Shown here: positions 36,801-48,800 of the stretch, piece after piece
Layout of the letters: each line of letters starts with the position of its first letter
How positions within the stretch are numbered: position 1 is the first letter of the stretch
Source of the DNA: Angiostrongylus vasorum
Taxonomy: Eukaryota > Nematoda > Chromadorea > Rhabditida > Metastrongylidae
Length of the DNA: 64,000 nt
Reading direction: 5' to 3'
Assembly: GCA_018806985.1 (NCBI GenBank)
Contig: JADANN010000372.1
Span: 558,001-622,000, forward strand
The notes under the pieces: model-generated
The model's input: the letters and a program-made list of their open reading frames with translations, nothing else
Databases searched by the model: none
What the model was told of the DNA's origin: nothing
Translations under genes and position numbers: made by a program

Positions 36801-39800
36801 CGGCTTTCGATTGGGTATCAAATGAATAAAGATAGTGGAGTAAAAAAAAATTCTGGAACGCACCAAACTGAAAATGGACACTATAATGTCCATAACAGAT
36901 TAATGGGTTATGTGTTAAAGTAATTATGGGGTAAAACACCAAGCAAGTAATATTGGCCGACTTAAACGGCGCTTATGGAAGCGTTGGTTTTCGTTTGAAT
37001 CTCAAAAAAAAAAAACGATGTGCATGGCAAACGAATTGATTTCTCATGTCCATTCATGTTCAATGAAAAAAGACCTCTTCCATTGGTTTAAATATGTATA
37101 CCTAGGTCAGGAAGTCAGCAGAATAAGTGGGAGCTCCACAGCGAAGCAGGATGTGAGAGTTTATAAGATCATAGCAATATAAAAATGGCAAAGAATGACC
37201 GGATCCGCACCCACGTTTCAACTTCAAATTTTCCTGTTTATTGTTCATCGGAAAATCTGAACGATATCTCAGTAGAATCAAAAATCACACAACGTTACTG
37301 AACGCAATGTGGAAAAGGTGATCACAATAGTATCACTACAATATGAATGTGAGTGAACCCGACATCCACTTTATGTCAACGTTCGAAGGCTCCGCGGAGT
37401 AGCCCAAATGATCGCCACATGGGCTATGAATTCTGACAATAAGCGGTTGACTGACTTCCAAGGAGTGTCTAGCACACGAATGGAAGACCATCGATCCAGC
37501 AATAACAATACGCTCAAAAAATATGGCGGAATATAACACTCCTTAAGCTACTCGAAAACAGGTCGAAACTGCTGATGCCAAGTCGGGTTACTTTATAAGC
37601 AACGGGAACGATCTCTCATTCTCTCATATTCTTCATTCCTGCTTCCTTCTTTTGGTATGACCTAACCAGTCCATGTTCCAACTCCAAACCCAAAGTGCAT
37701 CCTGGTATTCCAACATAAAAAACACTGCATAAATGTAACGCGGACTAACAGTGATAGCCTAAACAACCAAATGAATCAAAACCAAACCTTCAAGTGCTTT
37801 TTCAAACTTGATGGCACGTCCGATAGAAGAGCCTCCTTCAATTGATGAACCTTCGTGAGATTTGACTCATATGCTTGCCATGGAAGAGAACCATTCAACC
37901 AGTACATGATATTGTACGCGAGTATTTCCAAATCACCACGATAGGAAGGATGACAGCCACGATGTGCATCACACGACGTGAACAACGGAGTGCCATTGTG
38001 AGCTAAATCAGAATGTACTGGCTAATACTGGACAAATTTAACGGAAAAGCGATAAGTTAGGCTGTTACTTTGCCATAATAATTATCCGATATTCAAAATC
38101 ACACTCAATATAGGATAGAAAATCTTGTAAAGAAATAAACGATATGAGACCAAAAGATCAGGTAATGACGAGCAGATCGACTAGTCGAAGTTGTCGTTAC
38201 CGTCATGAAAAAAATCCGTCACTAGCGGCAAACCTTTATCTGGTCACAAAAGCACTGGCGACTGTCCATGGTGAAGAGAAGAGAACTTTGTGGCTAAGTA
38301 AATTCTGGTCGAAAATCCAACCTTTTTGGACTTCCAAGAAAAAGAAAAAAAACGTTGACATCGGGACGGTCTTTCCTCAGCTCTTATTGAGTAGAAAGTA
38401 GACTGTTTCTACATTAGGATTTCAGCTGATCGCTAGTGTAACTATACGAGGAAAGTACACCTCTAAGACCAAAACACTGCTATGCCAATAGGATACCAGC
38501 CGAAAGGGTGACATCAACTCGCCAACGGTGTGTACCGACGCATACCAGTCTTTGTATTAGGACAACACTTAAGATATATTCTCATAATTCACCTTTACAA
38601 CGACATTCATTTAACAGCGAAGTAGAAACAATACTCGACGACGATGGGAAATAGATCAAAGTGGATGGTAATTCAATTCCAGAGGCATTACCCGTGCACC
38701 TTAACGTTAGGTCAACATGGGAAACAACAAAAATAAAACGCCCTAAGAAGAGACTCATGTGCAGCTTTACAAACTCCCACAGAAACTACCCATCAAGTGA
38801 CGAACCCGAAACTCCATGCTCATCTTTTTGACTCAGTGGTTCTTCCAAACCCTGTGTTGGTTGTTAGTACATGTTGAGAGTTTAACAAGCCATCCATAAC
38901 TCACCTGATGATTTCTGAAATATAAGCAGTACACAGAACACAAAGTTCAACTATACAGCACAAGTTTCCGGAAACTATCACCTCCTTGACAACTAGACGA
39001 ATACAAACCAAACGCGAAATACCAATAGACGTTTAAAGAGAAGAGTTGACGGTTGGAGACCACCGAAAAATGGCTACGCTTTTGTCTTCCACGACAACCA
39101 ACCACGTTCGCAGCTCCAAACTATTTAGAAACACAGAATGATAGTCAATGATATTCGTTACCATGTCGACATATCTGGTGCAATTCACCACTATTAAACG
39201 AGTACACCAAAGTAAAGAAACGGATGAAGAATTTGATGCACCCGGCAGGACTCAACAAAATAGGTTATCCAAACTATAGAAATCGTTTCCACTGGATGGG
39301 ATTCATTCTGATAGGAGTACTTGGAATACAGTAATCCTCCAAATTACCTCGTTGCTTCAAAGGTCGGTCTTCATTGCTGGATGACATTCGCGCTAAACCG
39401 TAGTCAACAAGAACTGCAAGAACATAAGTGAGACGCAGAAGTAAAAAATTTGACGAATTCAAAACTACTTTCAGAAAAAATTTCAACATTAGAACTACAG
39501 AAGAAATCTTACCACATGAAGAAAAGTCATTAGGCCGCTCGAGCAGAATGTTTGCAGCCTTAATGTCGGCATGAGTATAGTTCTGGAAATATTGAGATTG
39601 TACAAAGAAAAAAGATACAACTGGAGTGAAACATGTCTTCAGTCTAAGAACAGACCGATTTCAACGTGACCTATTTAAACATTCAAATACTGATAAGAAA
39701 AAATAAAAGGGCAAAACTCTCGGCGTTGATCAATCCCTTAGGGATGCGCCATGCATTGAACATCATTAAGCATCGTTTGGAGGTGATTGAATGCATATCT

Positions 39801-42800
39801 GGCCTTTACAATGACTCGTTGTGGCCTACTGATCTATCAAGCCAGTGATGCTATCCTCCCAGACAAGTCTGGTAGCAATCTGCCGAACCAGGAGAGATGA
39901 AAGGTTTGGTGAACTAGCGGCGCCGGGATCGATCCCATGTGTCCCGCAGGGAGTCTCCGAGCACTGCGCCGCAAGCGCCCCAAAACAATGGTATAATCCA
40001 CAATGTAATCACATTTTTACTTATTGTCTATTCTTTCATCATGGCAGGGTATGCTGTGAAATATAACTACAATGATGCTGAGATATTTACAAAACTCCAG
40101 ACCGTAGGCGTCTGCGGTGGGGATCGAACACGCGATCAGCCTTTTCGGGAGCTAACGCTTTCACCACCACACCATGCGAGTCCTTCAAGATCGTGTTTTG
40201 GAAATAGCTCACTGTGGTGGTACAATTCATTTGCAAGCGTTCAGATTCATTCAAATATACGATGTGCGAAAAATAATGGCCATTTTTGACTTTAAAACAA
40301 AAAGAAAAAACTCAGTTCATCGTGCTTCGCAATGACTGGAACTGGAACCGGTAGAATCTACAGGACTTTGCTAATTATTGCTAATACTAATCATCTAATT
40401 CGACAAGGATACGCTGGCTCAATAGACGTTCGCCTCTTCTTGTTAAATTCAAAACCAATGAGTAAGGGAAACGTCGTCGAGAAGGCCGTGATGCCACTGT
40501 CCAACGTACCATTGATGTTGACAGCTGCTAAGCCTATGCGAGACATATCAAAACTTTGTTCTCATTTATTAAGGAACTTTAATTTCAAACGAGATTACAG
40601 GCATGACCTTTTTCGAAAAACCATGTTTACTTTTGAAGTGATACACCAATATCTCTTGCACAAGCCCAGGAAGTTCACGAAGAGCAAGGTCTCTCCTAGA
40701 AGTCCAAGAAGCTCTCAATTCACCAAGTACTCCATTTATCGAAAACGATCACAACTGTTGATAAACTGGCTTCGAATTCGAAGTTAGAACAACTAAAGTA
40801 TTTTCTGGCAAGTATACAAAAATTAGTTCGCATTGTTTCGAATGCACTCTGCCAGCTCATGAACTACCAAGTAACAAAGTGCAAAGAATTTTTAAGCTAA
40901 ACCAGCCAGTTTTCAGTTTACCTTTTCATGAATGTATTCCAGACTTTCCAACATGCATCGAGCAATTGTCCAAACGTCAAAAGCAGCCAACTTTGGTGAT
41001 TTCTCTCGAATATTTTCCAGAGAGGTGGCGTACTTAGGCATCACCAAAAAGCGCAACTTCTCTCCGCCGTGATGATGAATTCCGCATGAAATAAGCTGCG
41101 GTACACCCACTCGAATCAATTCTGCAAACATAAATAGTACTATATGAAGACTGAAGAAATATTTAAACACCCTGTCTAGAGAAGCCGGTTATGAGTAGCT
41201 TCTTCTTTACCGTTACCAGAAATTAAAGAAACTAACTTTTCCGCCTCAAGAACTCTTCAATCTGGTCTTGCTTTAGTATTCGCACAAATACGTTTACTTC
41301 CGTGAACAACGGACCGTTGCCAAATGGTTCAACTTTGATTGCAAGCTCCTTTTTTGATCCGATCTAAACAAAACTTTGATTGCAATGTAATCACTTTTTT
41401 TAACTGCCTGTTCTTCTTTCATGGCAGGGTATGATGTGAAATACAACTACAACGATGCTGAGATACTTGCAAAGCTCCACACTGCTGGTGTGTGCAGCGA
41501 GAATCGAACTTCGTTATTAATCTTTCCCAGGGCTAATGTGTTCACCGCCACCACATCATGCGTGCCCTTCGCTTCGCCTTTTTCTCAGCCGTGTTTTATA
41601 GGCGCTATCAGCAATCACCCGTCAATGGTCTTCGTCTAGGAAGCACTAATCAGCATTGAAAAAATCTGAAAATCATTGCATAGAAAAAGAGTAGGCAGTA
41701 AACAAAAAGTGATTACATTGTGATTTATACTACCGCTTCAGCATAACTAGGTTCAATGCAGATTTGTGCTCCCCAATCACCGGCTGATTGCTGATAGCGC
41801 CCATAAAACACGGTTGAGAAAAAGGCAAGCAAAAGGCACGCATAGCATGGTGGTGAACACGTTAAGCCCGGAAAGGGTAATAACGAGGTTCGATCTCCGG
41901 TCCGGAGTTTTGCAAATATCTCAGCATCACTGTAGTTGTATTTCACATCAAAACTTTGATTTTTCGAAGCAGCAACAAAGACTGCAATACTAGACAGATA
42001 GTCATAATTTACCATTTCTTCGAAAATAAAAGTAAAGAAATCAATCATTGGCACAAACAACAGCGAAATCAAACGCAGAAAAAAAGATGCATTTTCTGTT
42101 CCTTTAACACTTACTCGACGATGTGACCTATGCAGGACTGATACACTGCAAAAATAATGGTTGCTTTCAACTTTAAATCAACATATCTCAGCTTATGATT
42201 GATTTTACAAACCGCAGTAAAAACTATAAAAATTTACAAACTTCTGCCTACAGCTGTCTCCTCTGACCATGGTGACATGAAGATTCTGTACAGCCCATGA
42301 CATATATTTCTTCCATTTTTATTGTTCCACGAATTATATGTTGAACAAAATGCTAACTAGGGAGATTTCATCCAACATGATAAAAGGGTGTTCCGCGATG
42401 TTCAATTATGCTTCTGGACGCTGACGTCTCGCCGGAAACTTGAAGAACTTAAATTTCACCTTCGATTTTTTGCAAGCTTTAAATCCAAACGCACTTATAT
42501 TTCAAAAGACACTGCGTTAAAGACATTACAGCAGCTTACGAGATAGAGTAAACTCTTCTCTATAAATCTGTAGTTTCGAACTCATGAGACGCTCTAGCGA
42601 TGCATAAATTGCTGTCAGCTATCGAGAATCCAAATTCTATACGAATGGGTCGAACAGTACAAAGAATGATAAAGGACAGAGCATTCGGCATTTATCAATC
42701 CTTGATAGATGCACCATGAACTCAACTTCATCAAACATCGTTAGAAGTGATTGAAAACATATCTGGTCCATATAATGACTTCCGGTGCCCTACTGATGCA

Positions 42801-44784
42801 TAAAGCCAGCTCTATTATACTCTCAGACAAGTCCGGTACCAATCTGCTGACCCCGGAGAAATCGAAAACTTGGTAAGCCCGCAACGCTGGTCGGCTAAAC
42901 GACCCTGCGTGCATCGCACTGCAAGTCTAACCACTGCTTTCCACACGCCCTTTTTACACAGTACATTCATAATTTCTATAATTCGACATTACACATTGTG
43001 TAGATCTCAGCACTTCTTTAAATGGTTGATTGCCTTGCATCTGTTACCAAGGAAGGTTTCCAAAGTGCGCATCGGTTCTCCTACCACTTGAGGACTTTGC
43101 CTTCTTCACAGACATCATTGAATCCTGGTCGAACAGATTTTCCCTAAAATCCCAGGTTAGTTCAACTACAGCCTTTCCGAGTTTTAATGACATGAAGTTG
43201 CCGACGTAAATGCGTCACGGGGAGCTTTTCCCAAATAGGTATGGAACGAATCCGGCGATCTTAGAGCGAAGGCAGAGGATTGGTGGACGAACGAACCAGC
43301 GAAAACAAGCGTACCATTGCACGGCATCTCTAGCCATTGCGCTTCCAGCGACCCTTTTTTTTAGCCCATTCAAAGCCTTCACTGTCTGAAATACATCCAT
43401 TAATTTCGGAAGTACCATAAAATCGTAAGACCTACATCATGTACAAGTAAAGCTTGGTACAAAGAAATGTGTCCTCTATATTGCTCAACCTAAAAACAAA
43501 AGAATTACGAAAATAGAAAAATTTTGCAAAAACAGTGATTAGAATAACATGAGTCAAGACTTTAGGCGAATTTTCGTCCCTGAATAAACAATATAATCCA
43601 CAACTCTTGCGTTCTGGCACTACCACATCCTCACCTCCGATGTTCGCTTAAGTCATAAGGATAACTTAGCTAAAAGTCCAATATACTATCTAAAATATAA
43701 TTTTGAATCCAAGATAACTTGAAGATCAAACGAAGCAGATTGTACAAATTATAAATGCGTCACCTTTCTCAACAATCGCTTGGTTATTACACAGCACACG
43801 CTCACTTCAGCACAAAAACACGTACAAACAACAGTAGCCGTTTCGGCAGTATCGCTTTCTTCAACTCTGATCAGCGGTCCTTCCTCAGTGGAAGACACGC
43901 AAAAAAACGGTGGGTTTTCGAAAAGGCGTTGGCCATGTGATTACCATATAGATTCTCATCTTTCTGTACATGTTATTCCTCTCAGCGGTTTACCGCCTCA
44001 TCGTGGCTGGGACGTCTTCTGGGTGCCGGGGTGCGATGTACAGCGGCAAGATTCATCTCCCCAACAAGGGTTTCCCGAGCTCAGTCCGGCGATTCGGTAG
44101 GTAGCCCAGCTTAAAGCAAGCCAGTAACGGGATCCACCACCGTGGTGGTATCAAACTAGTCGCATGGTGGCAAATCTCCTTCTAATCCACAAGGGTGCAG
44201 ACTGCCTGTGGTGGCTACGACTTGGGCAGACTTTAGCTTGTCTGACTTCGGGATTCCAAGGAACCACAATGACTAAACCAGCAAAACTCCAGAAGAACGG
44301 AAATTATGCTTGGGCCTGTACAACCAGTGAAGAAGGGCCATCCAAGTAGCCAAGCAAGTAAGTATGTGTTATTGAAGCGTTTGGCCTACCAAACTGCATA
44401 CCAATATATCCTTCTAGGCTCTCAAGAAGACGATACTGCCGAAATATCAGCTACCGTTGCGTTGTATGTGTTTTTTGTACGGAAGTAAACGCATGCTATA
44501 TAACAACCCCGCAATTTCTGAGAAAGAAAACGATGCATTTATAATGCAAGGCGCAGGTTGACAGAAAGTCGATCCTGCGAACTGTAGACTGAACAGTTCA
44601 TAAACCTAGCAAGAACTGAATACAAACCGACCTCCTTACATGTGTATATCCTTCCGAAGCCACCAGAAGCGAACTGCTTACCGATGCAGTACTGCTTCTT
44701 GTTGGTTGTGTCCTGTAACACAGAATTTTGCGGCAATTCTACCGCCAACTGGTGTAGCTTCTTCCTCGTTGTTTTTGGTGGCAT
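30889..44784 (-). CDS. vrk-1: Vaccinia-related-kinase-family serine/threonine kinase (VRK-1 ortholog)
   Basis: Nuclear/chromatin-associated VRK kinase. Minus-strand exons with consistent phases: 44784-44632, 41363-41237, 41121-40922, 39582-39513, 39413-39348, 38002-37788, 35730-35635, 34830-34713, 34665-34552, 34503-34399,34296-34242, 33764-33700, 33433-33364, 33296-33169, 31165-31056, 30942-30889; about 581 aa. Start [10 protein letters not shown]. Motifs: glycine loop ASGGFGRIY, lysine in AIKVEP, catalytic [16 protein letters not shown] in place of DFG (typical of VRKs), and [14 protein letters not shown]. The long tail is basic and Ser-rich ([22 protein letters not shown]) and ends QDKHSRKS. 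Intron 9 is only 48 bp and absorbs an in-frame TAG. The first intron is 3.3 kb; introns hold many repeats. The name follows C. elegans vrk-1, which also has a C-terminal tail. Confidence 0.9.
31554..31790 (-). mobile_element. Diverged RTE fragment
   Basis: The [14 protein letters not shown]...SKTWTIAKQ piece matches the RTE LRAHLFDSTVLPAL...SETWSLRKQ block. Inside vrk-1 intron 14. Confidence 0.55.
31797..32172 (+). repeat. Family A dispersed repeat
   Basis: Starts TTTACAGCCTCATCGTCGCT and ends in a TCAAGTATCAAGTA tail. Six fuller or partial relatives lie between 43,986 and 59,170. Confidence 0.75.
32590..33150. repeat. Fold-back element with ~190-bp inverted arms
   Basis: Left arm 32,590-32,780 is the reverse complement of about 32,955-33,150. 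Each arm has GCTGACGTTTCGGC and TCGATGTTTTTCTTCAATAA at its end. Inside vrk-1 intron 14, close to exon 14. Confidence 0.8.
33835..34165. repeat. Fold-back element, second family member
   Basis: Outer arms GCAAACACGAGGTGTTGTT and its complement. Carries GAAATCCGCCGAAAAGTCGG near the right arm, as in 20,225. Inside vrk-1 intron 11. Confidence 0.75.
34905..35090 (-). repeat. SINE-2 family member
   Basis: Mirror copy of 13,860-14,035, within vrk-1 intron 7. Confidence 0.7.
36040..36190 (+). mobile_element. RTE reverse-transcriptase fragment
   Basis: [18 protein letters not shown] corresponds to TFIDLKKAFNSTEIEAVM in the RTE at 12,470. Confidence 0.6.
36205..36455 (-). repeat. SINE-1 in vrk-1 intron 6
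   Basis: Complement of GCGCGTGTAGCGCAGCGGTC at the right end, B-box-like GGATCGATCCC, body through CCTGAGAGG. Interrupts an RTE fossil. Confidence 0.75.
36955..37560 (+). mobile_element. Old RTE C-terminal fragment
   Basis: [13 protein letters not shown] and following pieces match the RTE LVSRAPFMLNGTNIS region at 12,900. Confidence 0.55.
38560..38880 (+). mobile_element. RTE C-terminal fragment
   Basis: [16 protein letters not shown] matches the RTE LRAHLFDSTVLPALTY block. In vrk-1 intron 5. Confidence 0.5.
39708..39985 (-). repeat. SINE-1 in vrk-1 intron 3
   Basis: Full-length-looking: ACTCTCGGCGTTGATCAATC at the left, GCGCTTGCGGCGCAGTG head at the right. Confidence 0.75.
39995..40190 (-). 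repeat. SINE-2 in vrk-1 intron 3
   Basis: Tail at left (TCATCATGGCAGGGTATG), head GGTGTGGTGGTGAAAGCG at right. Confidence 0.65.
41390..41575 (-). repeat. SINE-2 in vrk-1 intron 1
   Basis: Tail TCATGGCAGGGTATGATG at left, tRNA-like head at right. Confidence 0.65.
41690..41960 (+). repeat. SINE-2 in vrk-1 intron 1, opposite strand
   Basis: Head TAGCATGGTGGTGAACACG at 41,848, B-box-like GAGGTTCGATCTCC, preceded by the CAGCATAACTAGGTTC piece. Confidence 0.6.
42680..42955 (-). repeat. SINE-1 in vrk-1 intron 1
   Basis: Diverged body with CCGGTACCAATCTGC and the complement of a GCGTGTGGAAAGCAGTGG head. Confidence 0.65.
43757..44530. repeat. Fold-back element with nested Family A copy
   Basis: The left arm (43,757-43,880) and right arm (44,390-44,530) are inverted relatives carrying GCCGTTTCGGCAGTATCG and its complement. 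Family A is inserted between the arms. In vrk-1 intron 1. Confidence 0.7.
43986..44372 (+). repeat. Family A dispersed repeat, nested
   Basis: GGTTTACCGCCTCATCGTGG start; CAAGTAGCCAAGCAAGTAAG tail. Confidence 0.75.
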
Positions 44785-45394
44785 CAGCAGACAGACGAAG
44801 TACTCTGAAAGCGATAGAGGAAGCACATATAAAGATGGCCTGGCTTGCATACGGAACAAACTATCTATTATTGCTCAATCTTGATGCTCGAATTCCTAAA
44901 CAAATGGACCACAAAACCCCCTATGAAAGTGAGCGCTAGCAAAACCCCTCCCACTGTGACATGTGCGTGAACTGCGTCCAAATACTAAAGCAGTCAGTAA
45001 CCATGGCGGTCCAACGCAAGTATTACTGCTGTTCACCCAAACCAAACCAATACTTCACCAGAGGAATCTTAGGGAATTGCAAAAATATTTGAAGAAAGAA
45101 ACGCCATTTCTCTCGGATTCATTGATCCCGCCTCTCAGTGTTCCTATAGGAGCAGCAAAACTTCACTGGAGCGCGCTCACACTCGTTATTTTCTTAGTTC
45201 GGTTACTTCTTAATGTTTGCTAAAGCACCAACACTTTCTTCCACTAGTTCTCCAGGGCTTAGCAAGCGTTTTGCTCATCTTTGGTTAAAACTGATTAAGT
45301 TCGAATAACCTCAACATTATATTTTGTAGAAAGTTGGCCTGTGTAAAAGAAAAAAGAAAGGATATTTATTCGGCTAGCGAATATTGGTATTGTT
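44785..45394. other. vrk-1 upstream region, no gene seen
   Basis: Contains the presumed vrk-1 promoter, but no motif stands out. Confidence 0.4.
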
Positions 45395-45775
45395 TACTTG
45401 ATACTTGATACTTGATACTTGAATGGCCTGACTAGTTGTAGCGGACCCCAGCATAATCACCATTTATCGGAGATTTGCTGGTTAAACCATTGTGGTTCCC
45501 TGGAATCCCGAGGTCAGCCTAGCCAAAGTCTGCCCCCAGGTCTTCACCACCACGGGCAGTCGAGCCGTTGTGGATCAGAGGGAGATTTGCCACCATGCGA
45601 CTAGTTTGGTACCAGGACGGTGGCGGATCCTGGTATTCGTTTACTCTTAGCTAGGCTTCCTGATGGAACCGCCGGACTCAGCTTGGGAGACCCTGTCGGG
45701 GGAATGATGCTACCAGTTATACATCGTAGCCGAATACCCAGGAACATCCAAGCCACGATGAGGCGGTAAACCACT
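45395..45775 (-). repeat. Family A dispersed repeat with GATACTT-type tail repeats
   Basis: The 3' tail, on the left, is a run of 7-bp ACTTGAT repeats. This is the tail style of a retroposed element. Confidence 0.75.
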
Positions 45776-46284
45776 GTGAGGCTTGGTATTGTTTATTTTA
45801 ATAAAAATCTTTGTTAACCTCATGTTAGCTTAACAATCGAAGAAGGTATTGGTTATTACCGCCGAGGTTAAGTGACAATCGGTTTCAAAGAACGAAAGAA
45901 ACAAACAGTTAACTACTGCTCCTCAATGCAGGATTACATGATCTATTTCGCATAACGTTACACTCGTCTCATTTGGCACAGAAGTGTTCCTGTGTATCAA
46001 ACTGAGATTTGCAGCAAGACGTTTGTAACCCGTTAAAGTTACCAAGACTAAGAGGCTCGATATTCCTATCCTGAGGATCGATTAGGAATAACCCGAACTA
46101 CGGCAGAGCTGGGCGAGCTACCCACGGCCATCTGCTTGCCGAACAAAGCAAAGGAATCGGCATTGAATCTAGTTGAGCTGAAGCTAATAACGCAAAAACG
46201 TAAATATAATGTAGTAAGATAATAGATAACGAATTTAAAATGATAGCGGAATAACAAAATAATAAGCGATGAACAAAAGTTACC
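45776..46284. other. No gene seen
   Basis: AT-rich DNA, no recognisable feature. Confidence 0.4.
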
Positions 46285-46685
46285 TCCCTAACGGTTTACC
46301 GCCTCATCGTGGCTGGGAGGTGTTCCTGGGTGTTGAGTTGCGATGTACATCTGGGGGATTCATCGCCTTGGCAGTGTCTCCCAAGCTGAGAATGAGTCCT
46401 GCGTTTCCATCAGGAAGCGCAGCTAAGAGTAAACCAATACCAGGATCCACCATCGTCCTGGTATCAAACTCGTGGCATGGTGGCAAATCTTCCTCCGATC
46501 CACAATGGCTGCGACTGCCTGTGGTGGTGAAGACCTGGGGCAGACTTTTGCCAGGCTGACCTCGGGATTTCAGTGAACCATAGTGGCTTAAACAGCAAAT
46601 CTCCGAAAAGTGGAAATTGTGCTGGGGCCGACACAATCAGTGAGAGAACGGGCCATTCAAGTATCAAATATCAAATAAGTAAACA
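46285..46685 (+). repeat. Family A dispersed repeat
   Basis: GGTTTACCGCCTCATCGTGG start and TCAAGTATCAAATATC tail. Forms an inverted pair with 46,795-47,185. Confidence 0.75.
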
Positions 46686-46794
46686 AAGGTCAAACATGGT
46701 GATTTCGACTACAGCTTCAGCTTAATAGGGTTCAATTCTGATTCGTGCTTCCCAAACCATTTTAGTTGACGAGTGATTGCTGATGACATCGTTA

Positions 46795-47185
46795 TTTGAA
46801 TACTTGAATAGCCCGTCTTCACTGGTTGTGCGCGCCCCAGCATAATTTCCATTTTCTCGAAGTTTTGCAGACTTATCATGGTGTTTCCCTGGAGTCCCGA
46901 AGTCAGCCTGGACAAAGTCTGTCCGAGGTTGTCACCGCCACAGGCAGTCGCCGTCGTCGTGGATTAGAGGATGATTCGCCTTCATGCGACTGGTTTGATA
47001 CCAGGACGGTGATGGATCCTGGTATTGGTTTAGTCTTAGCTGGGCTTGCTTCCTGGTGGAAACGCCAGACTCTTCTCAACTTGGGAGACCCTGTCCGGAT
47101 TACGAATTCCCTGCTGTACAACGCAGCACGACACCCAGGAACACTTCCCAGCCACGATGAGGCGGCAAACCGTTGGGAGAAATAA
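46795..47185 (-). repeat. Family A dispersed repeat
   Basis: Opposite orientation to the copy about 110 bp to the left. A small CAGCTTAATAGGGTTC piece lies between them. Confidence 0.75.
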
Positions 47186-47239
47186 CCATTGTGATGACAC
47201 CGTTAGCATAAAAAAACTGGCTCAGAAGAACGTAAAGGG

Positions 47240-47415
47240 AGGGCTTCGGTGGTGCAGTGGGTAACACGTTAGGCCCCAGAAATAGTAGTCGCGGGTTCAA
47301 ATCTGGCCTGGGGTTCTGGGTTTTGGAAATATCTCAGCATCATAGAGGTTGTATTTCACGTAATACCCTGCCATGAAAAAAGGAATAAGCATCAAATAAA
47401 AGTTGGATGTTATGA
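47240..47415 (+). repeat. SINE-2 family member
   Basis: GGTGGTGCAGTGGGTAACAC head (A-box-like), GCGGGTTCAAATCTGG B-box-like, tail ACCCTGCCATGAAAAAAGG. The best-preserved tRNA-like head of this family here. Confidence 0.75.
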
Positions 47416-47806
47416 AGGAATGGTTCGAATTAAGCGAGTATGTGTAGTGTTCAACTGTACGACCTGTAGTGCCGTGAATCGTAAGTTAACTAGTACGGCT
47501 AGCAGTACACTCCATTCGTCCCAGTCACGCAGTAGAACCTCTTAGTAGGCAAGCTCACTCACTGAAGTGCGGGGTCCTTCCTTTCTACTGCTTCTGATGA
47601 TTCTCAAGTTAGATCCTGGTAAGGAAATGAACACTAGGTTCATACAGCATTTTGAAGGCGAGAAACACCACCCAATCACGATGAAGCAGTAAAACACTGA
47701 GGTAATGTTTCTGCATATTGATGACAATAAGCATTCTCAAAATTCTCTCGAAATTGAGAATTTTAACAAGTTCCTTGAAGAGGTATTTAATTCTCGTAGC
47801 TATCAT
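47416..47806. other. No gene seen
   Basis: No recognisable feature. Confidence 0.4.
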
Positions 47807-47809
47807 TTA

Positions 47810-48090
47810 CATAGCGCAATGGTCGGAGGCGCCCTGCAATAGACGTGGGATCGATCCCCGCCCCAGGCCCATCAAGCCTTCCATTCTTCTGGGGGTCGGC
47901 AAATTGGTACCAGACTTGTCTGGGAGGACAACAGCATTAGTTCGACACATCTGTAGACCACCACGAGTTATTGTATAAGCCACTTATGCATTCAATCACC
48001 TCCAAACGATGCTTAATGAAGTCGAATGCATAGCGCATCCCTCAGGGATTGGTCAACACCGAAAGCTTTATCCTTTATCCTTTATGTCAT
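47810..48090 (+). repeat. SINE-1 family member
   Basis: TAGCGCAATGGTCGGAGG head, GGGATCGATCCCC B box, three TTTATCC units at the 3' end. Confidence 0.8.
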
Positions 48091-48435
48091 CTTGACAATT
48101 GCAATTCTTGGACCCCGCGACAGAGCATAGGTAGGAGGTTCTTCTATCTTTACTAACACTGGTAGAAGACAAGCAAAGCCGAACGAAGCCATGGGAAATG
48201 TGATGTCTGCAAGGATGTTTATTGTTTAGAAAATGCATCGTCAACGCGAATAATTCCCTGACACAAAAAAAAATCGAAAAAGTTTAGAAAAATACGTACG
48301 CCGAATAGTTAAGACCGTACCCCCATCGGTGTCTTTCCAAAGTTAGGTCATACTTTACTTTTCTTGAACGGAGCATGTCAACGTGCATTTCTCCAACTTT
48401 AAACTGACTGAGAAATGAAATGTATTCGCAGTTTT
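48091..48435. other. No gene seen
   Basis: No recognisable feature. Confidence 0.4.
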
Positions 48436-48439
48436 CTAA

Positions 48440-48800
48440 GCTTATTTAAGTTTCCCTTTAGAACTGGGTACTTCTTCACATGCATCACCTGTATCACCTG
48501 TAGTCCCTGTTGATCGTCGAGTGACTCGAGCGGGCGCCAGTAAATCTTCCATTTTTCCCCGTCGCTTGCAAAAAGTAGCCCAGTGGGTTCTGCTCGCTCT
48601 AGGGACTCGTTGAGCATCATATCTTTCTTCTATGGTTTTTATGAAGAACCGGGTCGGTGGTCTTCTTGCAGTGCGTCTGACATCACCGAGAATCCAGTTA
48701 CTAGCGGCTCTTGTCCATCGGTTGTCTTTCATAGGCATTAACCGGTATGACATCTTTCTATGAGCGAGATCCTTGGGGATACACCTTGAGGTACTCATAT
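48440..48800 (-). mobile_element. RTE 3'-end fragment
   Basis: DNRWTRAASNWILGDV, RRPPTRF and EERYDAQRVPRASRTHWAT match the RTE C-terminus. Open for over 100 codons, but truncated at the 5' side. Confidence 0.75.

Noticed and set aside
40332..40787. 151-codon plus-strand open frame in vrk-1 intron 3
   Set aside because: No domain, no repeat relation, no splice context; inside an intron and unsupported.
47240..47330. Possible true tRNA gene
   Set aside because: The A and B boxes are tRNA-like but there is no paired acceptor stem, and the same head occurs on many dispersed copies: SINE.
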